A stretch of 64,000 nucleotides of DNA from Psettodes erumei (GCA_016785225.1 JAFBJZ010000377.1:3472001-3536000); one strand, 5' to 3'. Counted from the stretch's first letter, positions 29,001-42,116 are shown. Numbers and translations are program-made. The notes: generated by a model from the letters alone, not told the origin.

Positions 29001-30949
29001 TTATAGAGAGTAATAGCTACATATAATACCTAGCAGGGCTAGCTAACGGTTTACCAACCATCCTGTCTGCTGACAATGGTAGACAAGCAAAAAGTGCTTA
29101 ATATATATGATAATTATTTGCTGAATTAAAAGTAATGTTCCAGGGCCAGCAGCAGATATAACTTAATGTCATCCCATGTTTGAGAGACTGTTTCTGATTT
29201 TCATGAGCTATAAGCCATAATAATCAAAATTAAAACAGAAAGGCTTCAAATATTTTACTTCATGTGTTATGAATATAGAATGTGTGCAAGGTTACCATTT
29301 TGAATTAAATTATGATTTTTTTTTTTCCACAATATTCAATTTTTTTGAGATGCACCAGTACTAACAAAACTTACAGGGTAAAGTAGTGGTATGGCGTTAA
29401 TGAAGGATCAGTGAGTAAACGTTGCAAATTTGATCAAGAATCAGTTAGCTGGCAGCATATGACGTTTTTTCTTTCTGTCTATAAAACAAACACAGAAGCC
29501 CAATAATTCCCCTCACCATGATCTGTCCTCTGTGTTTTCCAGAGTTGTGGAATGATGGATTGCATTCACGGAAAAACAAGAAAAAAGACCCGTTCTGCCC
29601 CGTCAAGAAGAAGAAACCTGTTGTTGTTTCTGATATCCTTTCCCCGTTGCCCTGTTCTTCTCTCATGCCTCCCATCAGTCATCCGTACCACGTTTTTCTG
29701 CAGCACTTCATTGTCATGCGAGAAGAGTTTCTCCTTAACCTCTCCATTACGGCCTTATATTGTTTACATGCTGCAAGATCTGGATATTCTTGAAGACTGG
29801 ACAGCAATAAGAAAGGTAATATTATGATGATGGACAAACTCATCAAACGACATTGGCATCTCCTGTATGTTGATGTTGAGTTGTGGGTTTGATTTTTCAA
29901 GTTGTGCCTTGTCTCCTCCCCCTGCAGGCGATGGCATCGCTGGGGCCACACAGGGTGAAGGTGGATGGTAAGAGTTTCTCCTCGTCCTCTGTTACAGTCA
30001 ATATCTGGCTGAGTGCAGCCATCGACCCTCAGTTACACAGGAGGAGCTGATTCAATACTTTCTGCCAAAAGGGCTCAAGTTCATTGATAAGGAGACAAAT
30101 GTTGCCTTTGTCCCTCTCCCTGTCCTCCATTTTGATGTGTTGTACTGTATTTCTTTTAACCTTACCTTGCCCTTAGTCACTTGTTCCCTCCACTGTCTCC
30201 CCATCTCTTCCTCAACCTATTTTTCCTTCTTTTTTTTCTTCCTCCAGTCCCTGCAGTAAAGCCTGACAGACATCACCATGTGGCGCGCTCTGAGGACGGT
30301 CGACTTTTCTATGACAACCAGTGGTACTGCAGGGGACAGGCCATCTGTATCAACAGGAAGGACGAGTACCCGACAAGGTGTGTTTGTGTGGGAGGAGGGT
30401 TCAGACCCTGTCTACGCACAAAGAAAGAAACGTGTACACACACTCTTTTTCTGGCCAGAAGTGTAAAGCTGTGAATATGCACGGTTCTGTTTTTCTCAAT
30501 CTCAGTCACTGTGAGGCAAATGAGCACCGCACTGTGAATGGATGTAGACACAAAGTTCTCAAAGATGCCAGAGCAGCTGTCGTTACATGTGATCATGATG
30601 CACAGTTGTGGCAGTTTATAACCCCCAGTGTCATTCATGCTTCACACTCACCTGTAAACCTAATTCCTGCAGCAAGGTGCTCGGTCATTGTCATTATATG
30701 TCCGGCAGGAAGGATTTATTTTGTAGTATCATATCCAGAGAGTTCTGATATGATGATATAGACACAGCGACCCTCTGAACTGTGAGCTTTGTGGCGTCAC
30801 TCTAACATCGCTCTCCTTGTGTGTACCGCAGTGCCATCATCACCACAATCAACAACGATGAAGTGTGGTTCAAACGACTGGACGGCACCAAGTCGAAGCT
30901 GTACATCTCCCAGCTGCAGAAAGGCAAATACACCATCAAGCACTCATAA
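26003..30949 (+). CDS. brms1l: BRMS1-like transcriptional co-repressor (10 exons, 324 aa)
   Basis: Joined exons: 26003-26138, 26353-26443, 27092-27219, 27477-27556, 27767-27863, 29543-29632, 29751-29815, 29928-29967, 30248-30377, 30832-30949 (975 nt, 324 codons plus TAA; human BRMS1L is 323 aa). The N-terminus is acidic and serine-rich (residues 1-50). Next comes the coiled-coil Sds3-like region (about 55-180, with LEKQFTDLKEQLYKERLSQ and ESEKLLLFDTVQSELEEKI). A basic KNKKKDPFCPVKKKKP stretch follows (about 190-205), and the conserved C-terminal part ends SQLQKGKYTIKHS. The family forms part of the nuclear SIN3-HDAC complex that deacetylates histones and represses genes. Nine introns were traced: eight are GT-AG and intron 6 is AT-AC. 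Downstream of nfkbia in the same relative orientation as in human. The a or b duplicate status is unknown. Confidence 0.96.
28260..28860. promoter_or_regulatory. CpG-rich, promoter-like patch inside brms1l intron 5
   Basis: The 1.68-kb intron 5 is AT-rich except for about 600 bp dense in CpG, including a CGCGAGCGCGAGCGCG run near 28548-28563. The patch ends at an ATG (28811) in an ATGGCG context resembling a YY1 site. That ATG opens ten codons before candidate donors at 28841 (GTAGGT) and 28845 (GTGACG). Such islands usually mark promoters. I recognise no gene for the short peptide. It could be an alternative brms1l promoter, an enhancer or chance. Confidence 0.4.
29633..29750 (+). other. brms1l: U12-type (minor) AT-AC intron of brms1l, 118 bp
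   Basis: The reading frame from TCT-G resumes only at GG-CCT-TAT, so the intron must run from ATATCCTTT at 29633 to TTAC at 29750. ATATCCTTT is the canonical minor-spliceosome 5' splice site. CTCCTTAAC at 29731-29739 matches the U12 branch-point consensus TTCCTTAAC at eight of nine positions, and its branch A is 12 nt from the intron end, in the preferred window. No GT-AG pair near these points keeps the conserved VVVSGPYIVYMLQDLDI sequence. Confidence 0.93.
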
Positions 30950-31606
30950 ACACACGCTGACACTCACTCACGCACATAGAGTACAAAGACAGTCTTTGCC
31001 ATGTTTCCCTGCCTCCTTTCCATGTTGCATCTTTCTGCGTGTTAGCCATATGAACAGTACACACACACACACACACAATGACACTCTAAAAAAAAAGCCT
31101 GACAAACACACCTCATTTCAGTCCCTCTTTGTATGAGTAACAAACAAATATCAACTGACCCTTTTAGAAGATGGTCTTCTCTGTAAATATGTATATGTAC
31201 TGTATGTTGATATTATCGACAAGGCCACAAAGTGTCATTTTCTCTGGAGTGGAGATCAATGCAAAGTGCTGCTAAAAAAAAAAAAACAACAACAAAAAAC
31301 GAAGGGTGAAAATCCGGAGCAGTAGCGAACTGTTAAGCTCAGTCGCGTGCCTTTCTGAGACGAGACGATGCCTCGGCTGATTTAAAAAAAAAAAAAAAAA
31401 GACAAACTATCAATGCAGTAAAGCCTTACTCTGTACTGTGTTCACCCCCCCAAGGACTGAAGTGGCTCAATGAATGAGTGAGAAATCCTGATCCAGGGGA
31501 GGATGCCGTCAGACTTGAATTTCATGCTCTAACAAATCTGTGTTAAGATCCCACGGGTGCCCAGTTAGAGAAAACGTTTGATAGCAAATGCACAAGTGTC
31601 AATATG

Positions 31607-31630
31607 GAGAGAGAGAGAGAGAGAGAGAGA
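31607..31630. repeat. (GA)n microsatellite
   Basis: Twelve GA units within the presumed brms1l 3' UTR. Confidence 0.9.
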
Positions 31631-32370
31631 ACGATTAATCAATTTTGAGTCAACGATTATACTATTGTGAATATAATGAGATAAAACTGTTCTTCAAGAA
31701 CGCCCCGGGGTTTTGTTGAAACCCACTTGGGGAGCCGCTGTGCTAAATGATCTCTTGGTGTGTTGATGCTTTCAAGTAATTTTCCCAGCACTTCATTTTT
31801 AAGTTTGCACCAAGGCCACGGTTGGGAAAGAAGCCAAAAACATGCAGAATGGGAAGTGATCTGTATATAGAGACGAAGGTGTATTTAGCATTAACTTCAC
31901 TGTGATTCTTCCCTCCGTCTCTCATGTTGCCATGCGTCTGATAGTGCCTCAAACAGATCTGAACCTGGCGTCTGTCTCATGTGTTACTGTGGCCACTGTG
32001 GCTCCTTCTGACGGCTTCCCCAGTTGCATTCCTTCTGTGTTAACTTTGGGTTGGAGTCGGAGACACTCGCTTGAAGTGATTCACATAAAAACTCATGTTT
32101 TATTATGGAAGCCTTAAGAGGCTCAAACACTGTACCTTGATTTGCTCAAGTCCTTGATTCCCTTCTACAGCGGAGGTGAAGAGTGAAGAGTGACAATGGG
32201 TAAGTTGAATGGGAAATAGGTCAGGTTTAAGTAAACCAGATTTGCCCTTTATGGTGGAATCCAAACAAGCTCTACTCCACAGCCTTGGTCTGTATTTTTT
32301 TTTTTCCTTTTGTGATGGGCTTTGGTGCCATTTTTCAACATTTTTGTCTTCATTCGGTCTGTCTGCTATG

Positions 32371-32376
32371 AATAAA
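32371..32376 (+). terminator. brms1l: candidate brms1l poly(A) signal
   Basis: AATAAA about 1.42 kb after the stop, followed within 70 bp by T-rich sequence and an A10 tract. An ATTAAA at 32914 is the alternative. Confidence 0.5.
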
Positions 32377-33800
32377 TAGCAGAAAGGATCATTTATAAAG
32401 TACTGTGAATGTTTATTAAGTATATTTTGCATTTCTGGAAAAAAAAAAACATGGTTATCTCCTGTTCCCCACCCTCTCCTCTTGCCTTTCTTCCCTCCTC
32501 TGTTGTCAGCTCTGTCCCTGTTCCCCTGTGTCTTCTTCTTTGCTGTCAGTAAAAATCTCCTTCAGCACTGATGCTTTAACAGTATGAAGGAAAAGCAAGG
32601 TTAAGGGATTTTTTTTTTTTTTGGTCCGTATGATCCATCCAGTGTAAATTATGTTGGGTTCAATGAAGGTGATCTTGCTTTGTGTTGTCTTGTGGTGCTT
32701 TATACTTTCAGCGTTGCATACAGATACAAGTATTACCTGCCAACAGTATTGTAAAGAGAGGTGCTTGCAACACTTTACCATAAACATGAAGAAGCCTCGT
32801 GTGGCAGTAGAACTTTTGTTTTTTTTAATTTGTACTTTGTTTTTATGCATCAGAGTTCCTTTTGCACAGTAGAGGTAAAAAGAAAAATCATTGTGCCAAT
32901 GCATGTACAACTGATTAAAGACTTTGTTTTGTATAATTTAAAGTGTCTCACCTGCGCGCAACTGGTTCATACTGCAGAAAAAAAGGGACATGTCACGTGC
33001 ATTAAGTTGATTACAGTTATCGACCTGCTCTGCTCAGCTTGACTCAAGCTCATTTCCTTTTCTTCCACTTAAGAGCTTTGAATGAAATAATATTAAACTT
33101 AAATATCCTATTGAATTTTGGCCTAGCATGCACAGAAAAAAGCCAGATAAAATCTTATGTAATATTCCGGTCTACAAAGGCAGAAAGTCCCTGACAGTGC
33201 TCAACTCAAAGTCACCCCCTGAGGTTTGCTGAACCTTAGCTACACTCCTTGGTGACATAAAAAAGAGAGGCTTATTTGGGAAAAAATGCTGAGCTAGTCC
33301 TATTTGATAATGTCTCTTTGGTCTGCTGTGCTGTTCAACCTTTCAGCCACTTATTTCTGCCAATGGGCCACTCACTAGATTAACGCCCCACACGCATTGA
33401 TTCCGGATCTGCGCTGGTGCACCATTTTCTTGTTCCCGTCCCTGTCCATCTTCCTGCAGACACTTCATGCGGAACCGCTGGAACCTTTGACTGATCTATT
33501 GGGAATTTTCAGAAATTCAGAGGAATCAATTGAAAGGCTAATTGGTCGACAGGCCCTCCTTTCGCTTCTCTGCTGCACTACCATTTCCCGGCCAGAAGGT
33601 GTCAGTAAAGCTCCACATTGGAGAGAAAGAGCGGTCTCTGCACTCTGGATGGGAGGGGGGGGTGGCTTGCGAATCTGGGGCACCCTGCTACTGAAGCCTT
33701 CCAGCTGATGAGAGAGAGAGAGCGAGCGGATGGATGAAGGCACAGTTTGATCACAGCTTGCCGACCACGTCTGCTACCGCAACAGAGAGAGGGTGGAGGG

Positions 33801-33824
33801 GAGAGAGAGAGAGAGAGAGAGAGA
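33801..33824. repeat. (GA)n microsatellite
   Basis: Simple GA run in a wider purine-rich stretch (33710-33835). Confidence 0.9.
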
Positions 33825-34108
33825 AGGAGGAAAATCCCCATCACCGCGTCAAAGGCAGCAACAGCAAGCGAGCAGCAGGGCTGCCTGTCTCTGTACATGC
33901 CATGCAGCATCTCTCTAGAGCATCCCTTGACTGGGCTTCACGCTCCCGTGAGCGCGCAGACGAATGCGTCTGCGAGTATGGTCAGAAATGTCATCATGAC
34001 ATCAAATACAGGCAAGAGGCGCACAGCAGGAAAGGGAGAGGGGCTCCCTGCTTGTTTTCAGACTCACTCTATTTGTGATGACGGCTGCCGAATCTGGCGC
34101 TCATCCTC

Positions 34109-34138
34109 AGGTTCTAGAGGGTTCTAGAGGGTTCTCGG
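34109..34138. repeat. 10-bp tandem repeat, about three units
   Basis: Two exact units of GGTTCTAGAG are followed by a partial third (GGTTCTCGGG). Confidence 0.8.
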
Positions 34139-37100
34139 GAGCTGCTGCTGTGACGAGTCAGGTCCTGACGGATGAGGGAAGCTGGCCATCTTCACCCCCA
34201 TCCATACTTAATGAGTAACCAGAACTGGAGGGTCACTGGGACGTGTTTACTGCAACAGTGGGGCTAATTAGACCGTGAAAGTGTCACACTGTGCTAAATT
34301 ACTTATATCCCTGCCCCTCTGAGCGATGCACACGTATGTGTGTAGCTTTGCATTTTCAGGAGAGCGCGGCTGTCCATGTGGATTTCTTTTTTGTGCATGC
34401 ATGCGTGCGTGGGCGCGTACCTTAGATGATTATCTGTGAGAACGTTAAACGCATACGTCCATAAGTTAACATCAAAGGGGTGAGGCCAGCTGCTCTTCAT
34501 CAGGACAGAGGAGAAGAGAGAGACACGCAGAGAGCAAGCTGGATTCAAATGGACACTGCTGTACCTTGCCAACTGTGCTCTCCATGAGTCTGGTATCGTC
34601 TCTCTAAGTGTGTCACTGATGGCGGCCCAGTATTCTCCATAAGCATAGGGGATGTAGCCGCTTCTTCATCTTATGCTATCGAGACTCTTCTTGCATCTGC
34701 TTCTCTGAAGTCTCATTTTGTTTTGCACACTGCATGTGGCCTATTTTTTTTTAAGTGCCATTTCTTTTTATAGAACTGTGAGCATCATTTGTTAAATGTT
34801 TAGCCCTCTTTTCAATAAGGTGAAAGCAACTGTTTGACTATTTCCAGTGTCCTTGCATGTTAGAACTGGATTCGCAGTAAGGGCATACTCTCGAGCTGTT
34901 TGTAGCAGTTCTGAGGAGCTCTCTGCTCCTATGCATGAAGGGAAAGTCCTTTTCTGTTTTCATTGCTCCACCTGCACCTCCAGCTTTCTCGACATTTTAC
35001 AACTTAACATAAAGACTGACATGCTGGACCATGACATCCATCCAACTCAATTATGCTTTGCCACTGGGTCTCTGCATCTGCAACTTACCCCTGACTTATG
35101 TCATAATTTCCAAATACTTCCTTCTGCAAGAAGAATAAAGGACAAGAAGTTGCAGCAGCAGCTGACAATGTCTTCTTTGTGCTCAACCTATCATTTGAAG
35201 TTAATGACCTGGCATGTTTTAGCTTGTACCTTGTAGGCAGGCTGCATCTTTGTCTCAGACAAGAAACTGTTTCTTATGCCACAGAAGGTGATTGACATGA
35301 ATTGCCTAAATGAAAGTGGTTGCTACAATAATCTCAGGTCTGGCTGGGCATGATGCACTGCACCGGTGGAATAATGCGGTCCTCCTGTGTGCCCAGTTCT
35401 GACCCGACACACTTTCTGGTGACCAAAAGGCCCGCAGAGCGAGTAAGGTGGCTGCCCTGGAGTCTTTTCAAAGAATGCAGCGGGGCAGATCAGTGATGAC
35501 CTTGATTGCTGTGCAGAACAAAGCAGAAGACCTTCTCCCCTACCCATTCTTAAACTGTCAGCAAGTCAGACAGGAAAGAACTACATGTCAAACTCCCGGA
35601 CTGAGTCATATTCTTAGGAGGAGGTGTCCAAGCTAACGAGAGCTTAAATCCCCAATACTACGGAGCGTTGACACAGGCCAATGACGTGGCTGGCACAGCG
35701 CTCGACTTGGGGCAGCCTCCCAAGACTTGGATCTTGAAATATCGAGTGTGCATCAAAGATTGACCCCAGCAGTTGTGGAAAAAAAGTCCAACAAAGCAGT
35801 CTACCCTCTCTGTCCACATGGCAAAATTGCTGGGCTTTCAGCAGCGGCGTCGGGAGATGGAGTTGACCCAGAGAGCTCCCTGGTCTGTTCTGTTCTCTCT
35901 TTTCCCATCCGTCACATTCCACTATTAAGGTGTATGCATCACTGATCTTCTTCTTGTCATGTGGGGTTTAGAGAGAGTTTATTTTTAACCAACCCTCAGC
36001 TGAGTGTGACGGAGGCAGCTGCATTCTGTGGTACACTCCTCTGCCCCTCAGTGAAAATTGCCAGTCTATACCCACTGGGCAGGCTCCACTAAAGCTGTTA
36101 TCCATCACGACAGCATTGCTGCATTCTCTGACAACGGCTAAAAGGGTGAATAAGTTGCGCGCCCTTTCGCGCAACCCAAACTACTCGCTTAGTCGAGGGT
36201 ACTTGAGAGACCCTGCCTTCAGACTGAACCTTCCCTTTTGGCCAACTAATATTAAAAGTTTGTTTAGGTGCAGGGCTGGGGGGAGGGCTCAGTTTCAGTG
36301 CTTTGTATCCTCAGGGGACAGCGAAATGAAAAATTGCATCATCTGTGCCCTCTGTGAGCTCTGGCATGATATGCACTCTGCAGCACTTTTTCTACTCTTT
36401 GGCCAGTGTTGCTGGGAAACCCCCTAAGGCTCAGCCATTGGCTAAGCACGGGTATCTTGGAAGTATCCCCTTGGCCGTCTGTGTACACTTCACAAGGTTT
36501 GCAGCAGCATCTTTGCGCAGTGGAACACACATTCGGGAACTCTGCCTGCTAGCGTTGCAGTTGGGGCCCTGCATATCTTCATCTTTAAATGCGACGCGAA
36601 CATCTCCAGCACCTCCTGCTGTGCAGACGGATTACCGCCCAGTGAACAGTTAGTGCAGCCTCGTCATGTGGCGTGGGACACTGCATCCTCTTGCACATTC
36701 CCTAAGTGGCCTGGTTGGCAGCCAGTGAGCGCCACTTGCCTCCATGCAAATTTTAAATGTAGATCCGTGACGATAAGTGGCCAAGTTGTTGAAGCCCAGT
36801 TTGAGGGATGATTCTCATAGGACACGGTTCATAATAAAATGCAGCCATCATTAACATACCTAATGAACAGTTTGGTAGTAGCAGTATTAGTAGGTCAGTT
36901 GAGGTAATGAAAAGAAGAGCCTACAAAATGTTTGATAAGAATCCTCAAGCTGTTGGACTGCAGATATTGATGACATTTAAACCTTATTCGTGTTTGGCCC
37001 CTGGAGCTCTTTGACCCTGACCTTTTCCTTTATTTCAACCCCTTTAAAAAATTATGACTTGAAATTACATCGAGACTCAGTTCCTATCCTGTAAAAGTGC

Positions 37101-38266
37101 TGCAAAATTGACTTGATAGTTTGAAACTGCTGCTGCTGATGGGACAGTATCTGTCAAGTTTGTTTAGCTTACCAGGCGAGGTGGTGGTATCATCTTCCAT
37201 CACCCCACCCACTGTCGGCCACCATGCAGTATCTCCTCATAATGTCAGGTCCCGCATGCAAAGTAGTCCTGCATGACTGCAGCATGGCAGAGAGAGTCAG
37301 GGCCAGGGTGTATGTGCACAGGAAAGGATGTGTTTTGGTCCTTCTCTGGGTTTGCATGTTTTAATGGGCTCCCCAGCCAGTGGCAGGACTGTTGCTCTGA
37401 TTTTACATAGAAAGGGTATCAAGGTGAGCAGCAACTCCCCAAACAGATAAACGCGCACGTCATCCGTCTCTTGCAGGCACAGCCCCTCATGCTCAGAGCA
37501 GGCTCAGTATGAAAATGTAGTCAAATTGCCAAAAGGCATCGGCGACAGAGACTTGGTAGTCACGGTGAATCTCCTGCATGCAAATGCAGATACAGGCTTT
37601 CTTTCTTTGAGGATGCATGTTGTGTTTGTTTTCTGTAAAAGCACGTGTGCGTAATGCGGACGTACAGGTTTCACTTGGCGTGTATGTTCGCGGTGGGCGC
37701 AGAGTCAGTGGAGTGAGAAACAGAAAGCTCACCCAGCCGCTTGGCGGCGGTCCTAATTGGCTGTGCGCTGTTGACAGGATGCTGACAGAGCACGTCGCGC
37801 AGACAGGTGCTCCGTTTCATCCTCTGGGTTTGTGAAAATATTTCCTCAGAGGAATTCCCTGCTCGACTCATTTTCAGGCATAAAAAGAAACCTTAAGTGT
37901 TGCCCTTTGATAAGTTACAACGCTTGTTGTTTTTCCCAGTGTTTCAATGCAGAAAAAAAAGGGAATAGGGAGGCTGGAGATTGGCCAGCTTTAATGAGAA
38001 TGCTCTCTGCTGCTTATGGGCCCTCGTGGTTTACTTTTCGCTGACCGGCTTGGCTTCTGAGTGCGTCCGTGAGCGGCACACGAGCAAACATGCACTCGCA
38101 GCAACGCGAGCGAGCATTCGCACATTCCTTTTATGTTTTAAGATTTTAAGGTTTGCGCACGCACCTAGACGCCGCTGCAGTGTTCTTTAGCTTCGTAGAG
38201 AGACAAACATCCTGAGTTCAGACAGTCAGGAGTACAACACTATAACTGCATGCTGAATCTGTGAGA

Positions 38267-38270
<4 letters not shown>

Positions 38271-38310
<40 letters not shown>
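38271..38310. repeat. (CA)20 microsatellite
   Basis: Twenty uninterrupted CA units. Confidence 0.97.
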
Positions 38311-38313
<3 letters not shown>

Positions 38314-38483
38314 CTTTTGATGGACAGCAAAGAGCAGTGGGATGTGAGTAAAAGAGGGGGAGGGGACGTAAGCCGCATTTGAAATGAACCATGTCCAAAG
38401 GACGGGAAAGATTGTCGCCGCAGGGTGCTTTTACCCAACACTTTACTTCGATGGATCACAATGATATCACTTAGTGCACTTCT

Positions 38484-38510
38484 TCTCTCTCTCTCTCTCT
38501 CTCTCTCTCT
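38484..38510. repeat. (TC)n microsatellite
   Basis: About thirteen uninterrupted TC units. Confidence 0.95.
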
Positions 38511-38844
38511 GCCGCTCATTCATTCATACATTTACAGAATCCGAGATGCCTTCAGGTGTCTTTTCACATTGTTTACGTTTTATGCGAAATTGTGTGGTAC
38601 ACTGTACGCCTTTCAGAGGTGTAGCTGCTGTGTAGCTGTACTCAGTCAGCCATGTTGGCAAAGAATAACCCAGAATCATCATGTTTTTCAGTCTAGACTC
38701 AAGGATAAAGGCGGTGGTGGGTTGTGAAAGGCCTTGGTTGAGAAAGATTGGTTCGCTAAATAAGTGTGTTGTGTTTTTAAAATATATTGCCCAGGTTTCC
38801 TCTGGCTTTTTACAGTGTAATTTTACATAAATGATTTTGGGGAA

Positions 38845-39120
38845 ATACTCTTTTTCACTTTCTGGTGGCGAGTTAGATCAGAAGACTGAGACCACTCTTG
38901 TGTCTGTCCGTTAAATATGAAGCTGCAACCAGCAGCCAGTTACCTTATTTTGGCAAACGCACCGGAGACAGTGGGGCACAGCAGGCCTGGTGACAAAATC
39001 TGCCCGCCAGCACCCCTGAAGCTCACTAATTAACACCTTATATCTTATAGTTTCGCTGAAGTCTCGGCTGGTTGCCTGGCAGTTCGTTCTCCCAGCCCAG
39101 AAATAGTCAGAGACTTAATG
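38845..39120 (+). repeat. interspersed repeat copy B (same family as at 22 kb)
   Basis: Shares the ordered words 'ttttggggaaatac', 'gagttagatcagaagactgagaccactc', 'taaatatgaagctgc', 'ccagcacccctgaagctcac', 'attaacaccttatatctta' and 'ggctggttgcctggca' with a repeat I know from many teleost genomes, and aligns in order with copy A. It lacks the central AAACAGCTAGCC segment, so it is internally deleted. Confidence 0.7.
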
Positions 39121-42109
39121 CCACGCTGTCAGCGAGAGCGGGACAAACTCCTGTTGTACCGACTTCAGATTTTTATTTCAAGATGGCTACCCCCCCCCCC
39201 AGCTAGCCTTGTAGCTACATTTAAATTAGCCTCGGTTAGCTGCTGTTGCTGTGTTAACAAGTGAAATTATCTTCCCTTCATCTCTGATTGTGGATTACAA
39301 TTAGGACACACAGTGAATTGTCACACTTCAGCCTGTTAGCTCAGAAAGGTCAGAAGAACAAAGTATGCGTGCTGACACTAAACTAAGATGGTGAATATGG
39401 TAACACTTCACCTTTATACCGTGCATTGCCGTGTTAGCATTGTGATTGCGGACCTGTTAGCACACTGGTATGGGTGTAGTCTTTTGGTAGTTCATAATTC
39501 ATTTACAACACAAGCCATAGTTTAATTCAAGCATTTGGTCAATTATGAAAATAATACTTCATTTGGGCCTTAAGCCCACATTTATCATGATCTGCAGTTA
39601 ATGTGACGACATCAGAGCATTTCGCTAATTGCGTACGTCTCTCAAGGAATCTTCCAGAAAAAGCAGGAGAGCAATGTTTGAGGCCCATGGGAGGCTCCGT
39701 GTCCTTAATTCCCTTTAAATGGAGGGAGAGCAAAAAAGGTGAAACTGCTGTCGGGTTGAGTGCCGGGAGGGAAACAGGCAGGAATCTAAGACCCATCAGG
39801 GGATGACCCCCGCATTTTAAAGTACAGCCTCTGTCTCCTTTTACCGCGCAGTAATCTCCCTCACCTCAAACCGCCTCTTTAATGTTAAATCCCTGGTAGC
39901 TTTTCTCTCTCGCTTACATTCTGTTTCGCTCTCAAATCCTCGTCCCTCTTTCCGTTTGGGAGCTTTTCCTGACGTCAGAATCAACAGAGGTAATAAGGAG
40001 CAGCTCATGGACTCAGAGATTTTATTTGTCTCTTTTTTTCTTTCTTCACTTCACCAGATAATTCACTTGCTGAAAAGAGAGAAAATGACTTGAGAGACTT
40101 TGAGGACACAGGATCACCCAAGTTCACTGTTCTCAACATGCGAGAGTGTTCACCTCAATTCGCTATAGATAGGTTTAGCACTTTGAAATATTTGATGTTC
40201 CAATTTTAATAAAGCTCCACCGCTTGAACTGAGCAAATAGCATATGACGTCTATGATCCCTCTTTTTTTCTTTCTTGGGTGAAATGTGTGTTTCATGGTT
40301 TTGACTGGTGTGTGTAGTAACCTTCAGTGTTGCATCGGCACATATTATGCAACTTTTGGGGGGATGTAATGCCGTGAAAGATGATGTGAAGAAGATGATA
40401 TTAAGCCAATAGCATCATCATTGTTGTTGTAAATCAGCATGGTATAATATTCCCTAGCAAAGTATGAGCACTGGCATTGTGAGCATGCTAGCATGACACC
40501 AGTGCATTGCTGTGCCTACCTGCAGCCTCATAGGGCAGCTTGCATGTTTGATTGAAAGTTGCAGAATAACCAACCAATTGTTTCAGCCTTACACTGTTTA
40601 TTTATGGTAATAGAAATGTACAAAGTTAACAATACTAACAATGTAAGTGTTTAGAACAGCGGGTGTCGCTCTTATATCAAAGTGATGGGAACTGGTCGAC
40701 TTTTATTTTCTTTCATCTCCAGTTATGATGCAGTTATGACTCTGTCCTCTGCGCTGCACCGTCACAGACATCCTTCAGAGGGACCAGTTAGTGCAGATGA
40801 ACCCGACACACAGGGCACAACTGATTTTCAGGGCTGACCGCTGCCTGTGACTCCCGCGTCCCCCTCGTAACGCACAGCTGTGAGCTGAGCAACACTGCCA
40901 GGGGAGAACAGCGGTAATACGAGGGTACTTGTCAATGTCTGGGCCCACAGGCCTGGCCTCGTCTCAGCTCTCCAAAGCTGACATCAGTTTGGCTGTCATC
41001 TCCGTTTATTGTCAAGCGCCTGCCTCCGTACTGTCGGCGCCGCCGCGGCAACTCGCAAACCGCCGAGTCTGAAGGCAGGTGTTTGAGCACGGGGCGCAGA
41101 GCCATCCGAGGACATGACGAGAAGCACTGACTCATAAACACGAGACAGAGGCCCGAGTGTGAAATTGTCCGAGTGCCGCCATGCCGTTCCAAATCATTTC
41201 ATGAGGTTGTGCGGAGGTCGGGCTCATTACGGCCCTTGTATGTGTGTGGTTGATGGGCTACTAATGGGAGAAAGAGGCAGCTGTCTAAATAATCCAGGCT
41301 CTCTGACCCTGCTGAGCATTTACGCATTTGAATATTATCCAGGGATGGACGCTGAATTACAACATTACAAAATGTTGCCCCCCTCCCGGAAGGAAAGACG
41401 TGGACAGTTGTAGCCACCAGTCAGACCACGTAAACATGAGAGCATGTAGTTGGCTTGAGGTAGGTGTTTGTGTGTGTGCGCGCGTTTTCCAGTGTTTGGA
41501 TGTGCGTGGGCAGACAGGATGTCAGAGAAAGGCCGAGAAAGAGAGAGCGAGGGAGAGCGCGCCACCGTCACGCATGCACGCTGCACAGCAGGAGTGTACT
41601 TGTGTGCTTTCGCAACAACGGGGATTTCTCGGTGCTGATCTCAGCGAATTCTGTTGCGTCCCCGGTGTTGGCAACATGAATATTAATGAGGTCCTCTTGT
41701 CTTTTTGTAAAAGCCTCATGGTGTTCCAAAGAGGCTGCTGGTGGTGGTGGTGGTGGTGGGGGGTTGCACTCCTGAGGTGACCAGTGTTTTGTTGCAGGTT
41801 CATGTTTATATTCCTGTATTCTGTCTCTAAAAAGCTGTTTGACACATGAGAGCCCTTGGAAAGCGGTAATTACAGTATGTGATTAACATTTTATCTGCTA
41901 TTTCTCATGTACCCGTCTTTAATTGTTTCCTCTTTACATGAGGACGCACACACACGCACACACTATGTGAATGTGTTGAAAAGCAGCCCTCGGGCTTTCT
42001 ATTTATGAATAAGTAAATAGAATTTCCTGTCCAGCGGTGGCTCCATTTGCTTCAGCCCGGCCCACCGCTCCTGGCTGTGCTTTTCTCTCACATGGCCCTC
42101 TCGAACATC

Positions 42110-42116
<7 letters not shown>

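Larger units (their letters stand above)
30950..32400 (+). other. brms1l: probable brms1l 3' UTR
   Basis: Non-coding, AU-rich DNA after the brms1l stop, with short CA, A-rich and GA repeats. The first clear AATAAA is at 32371-32376. A later ATTAAA at 32914 could give a longer form. The exact end is not determined. Confidence 0.5.

Noticed and set aside
41328..41780. 150-codon plus-strand frame in the gene desert
   Set aside because: It runs through GT and GGT simple repeats, has no recognisable domain, and competing frames are open in the same DNA.
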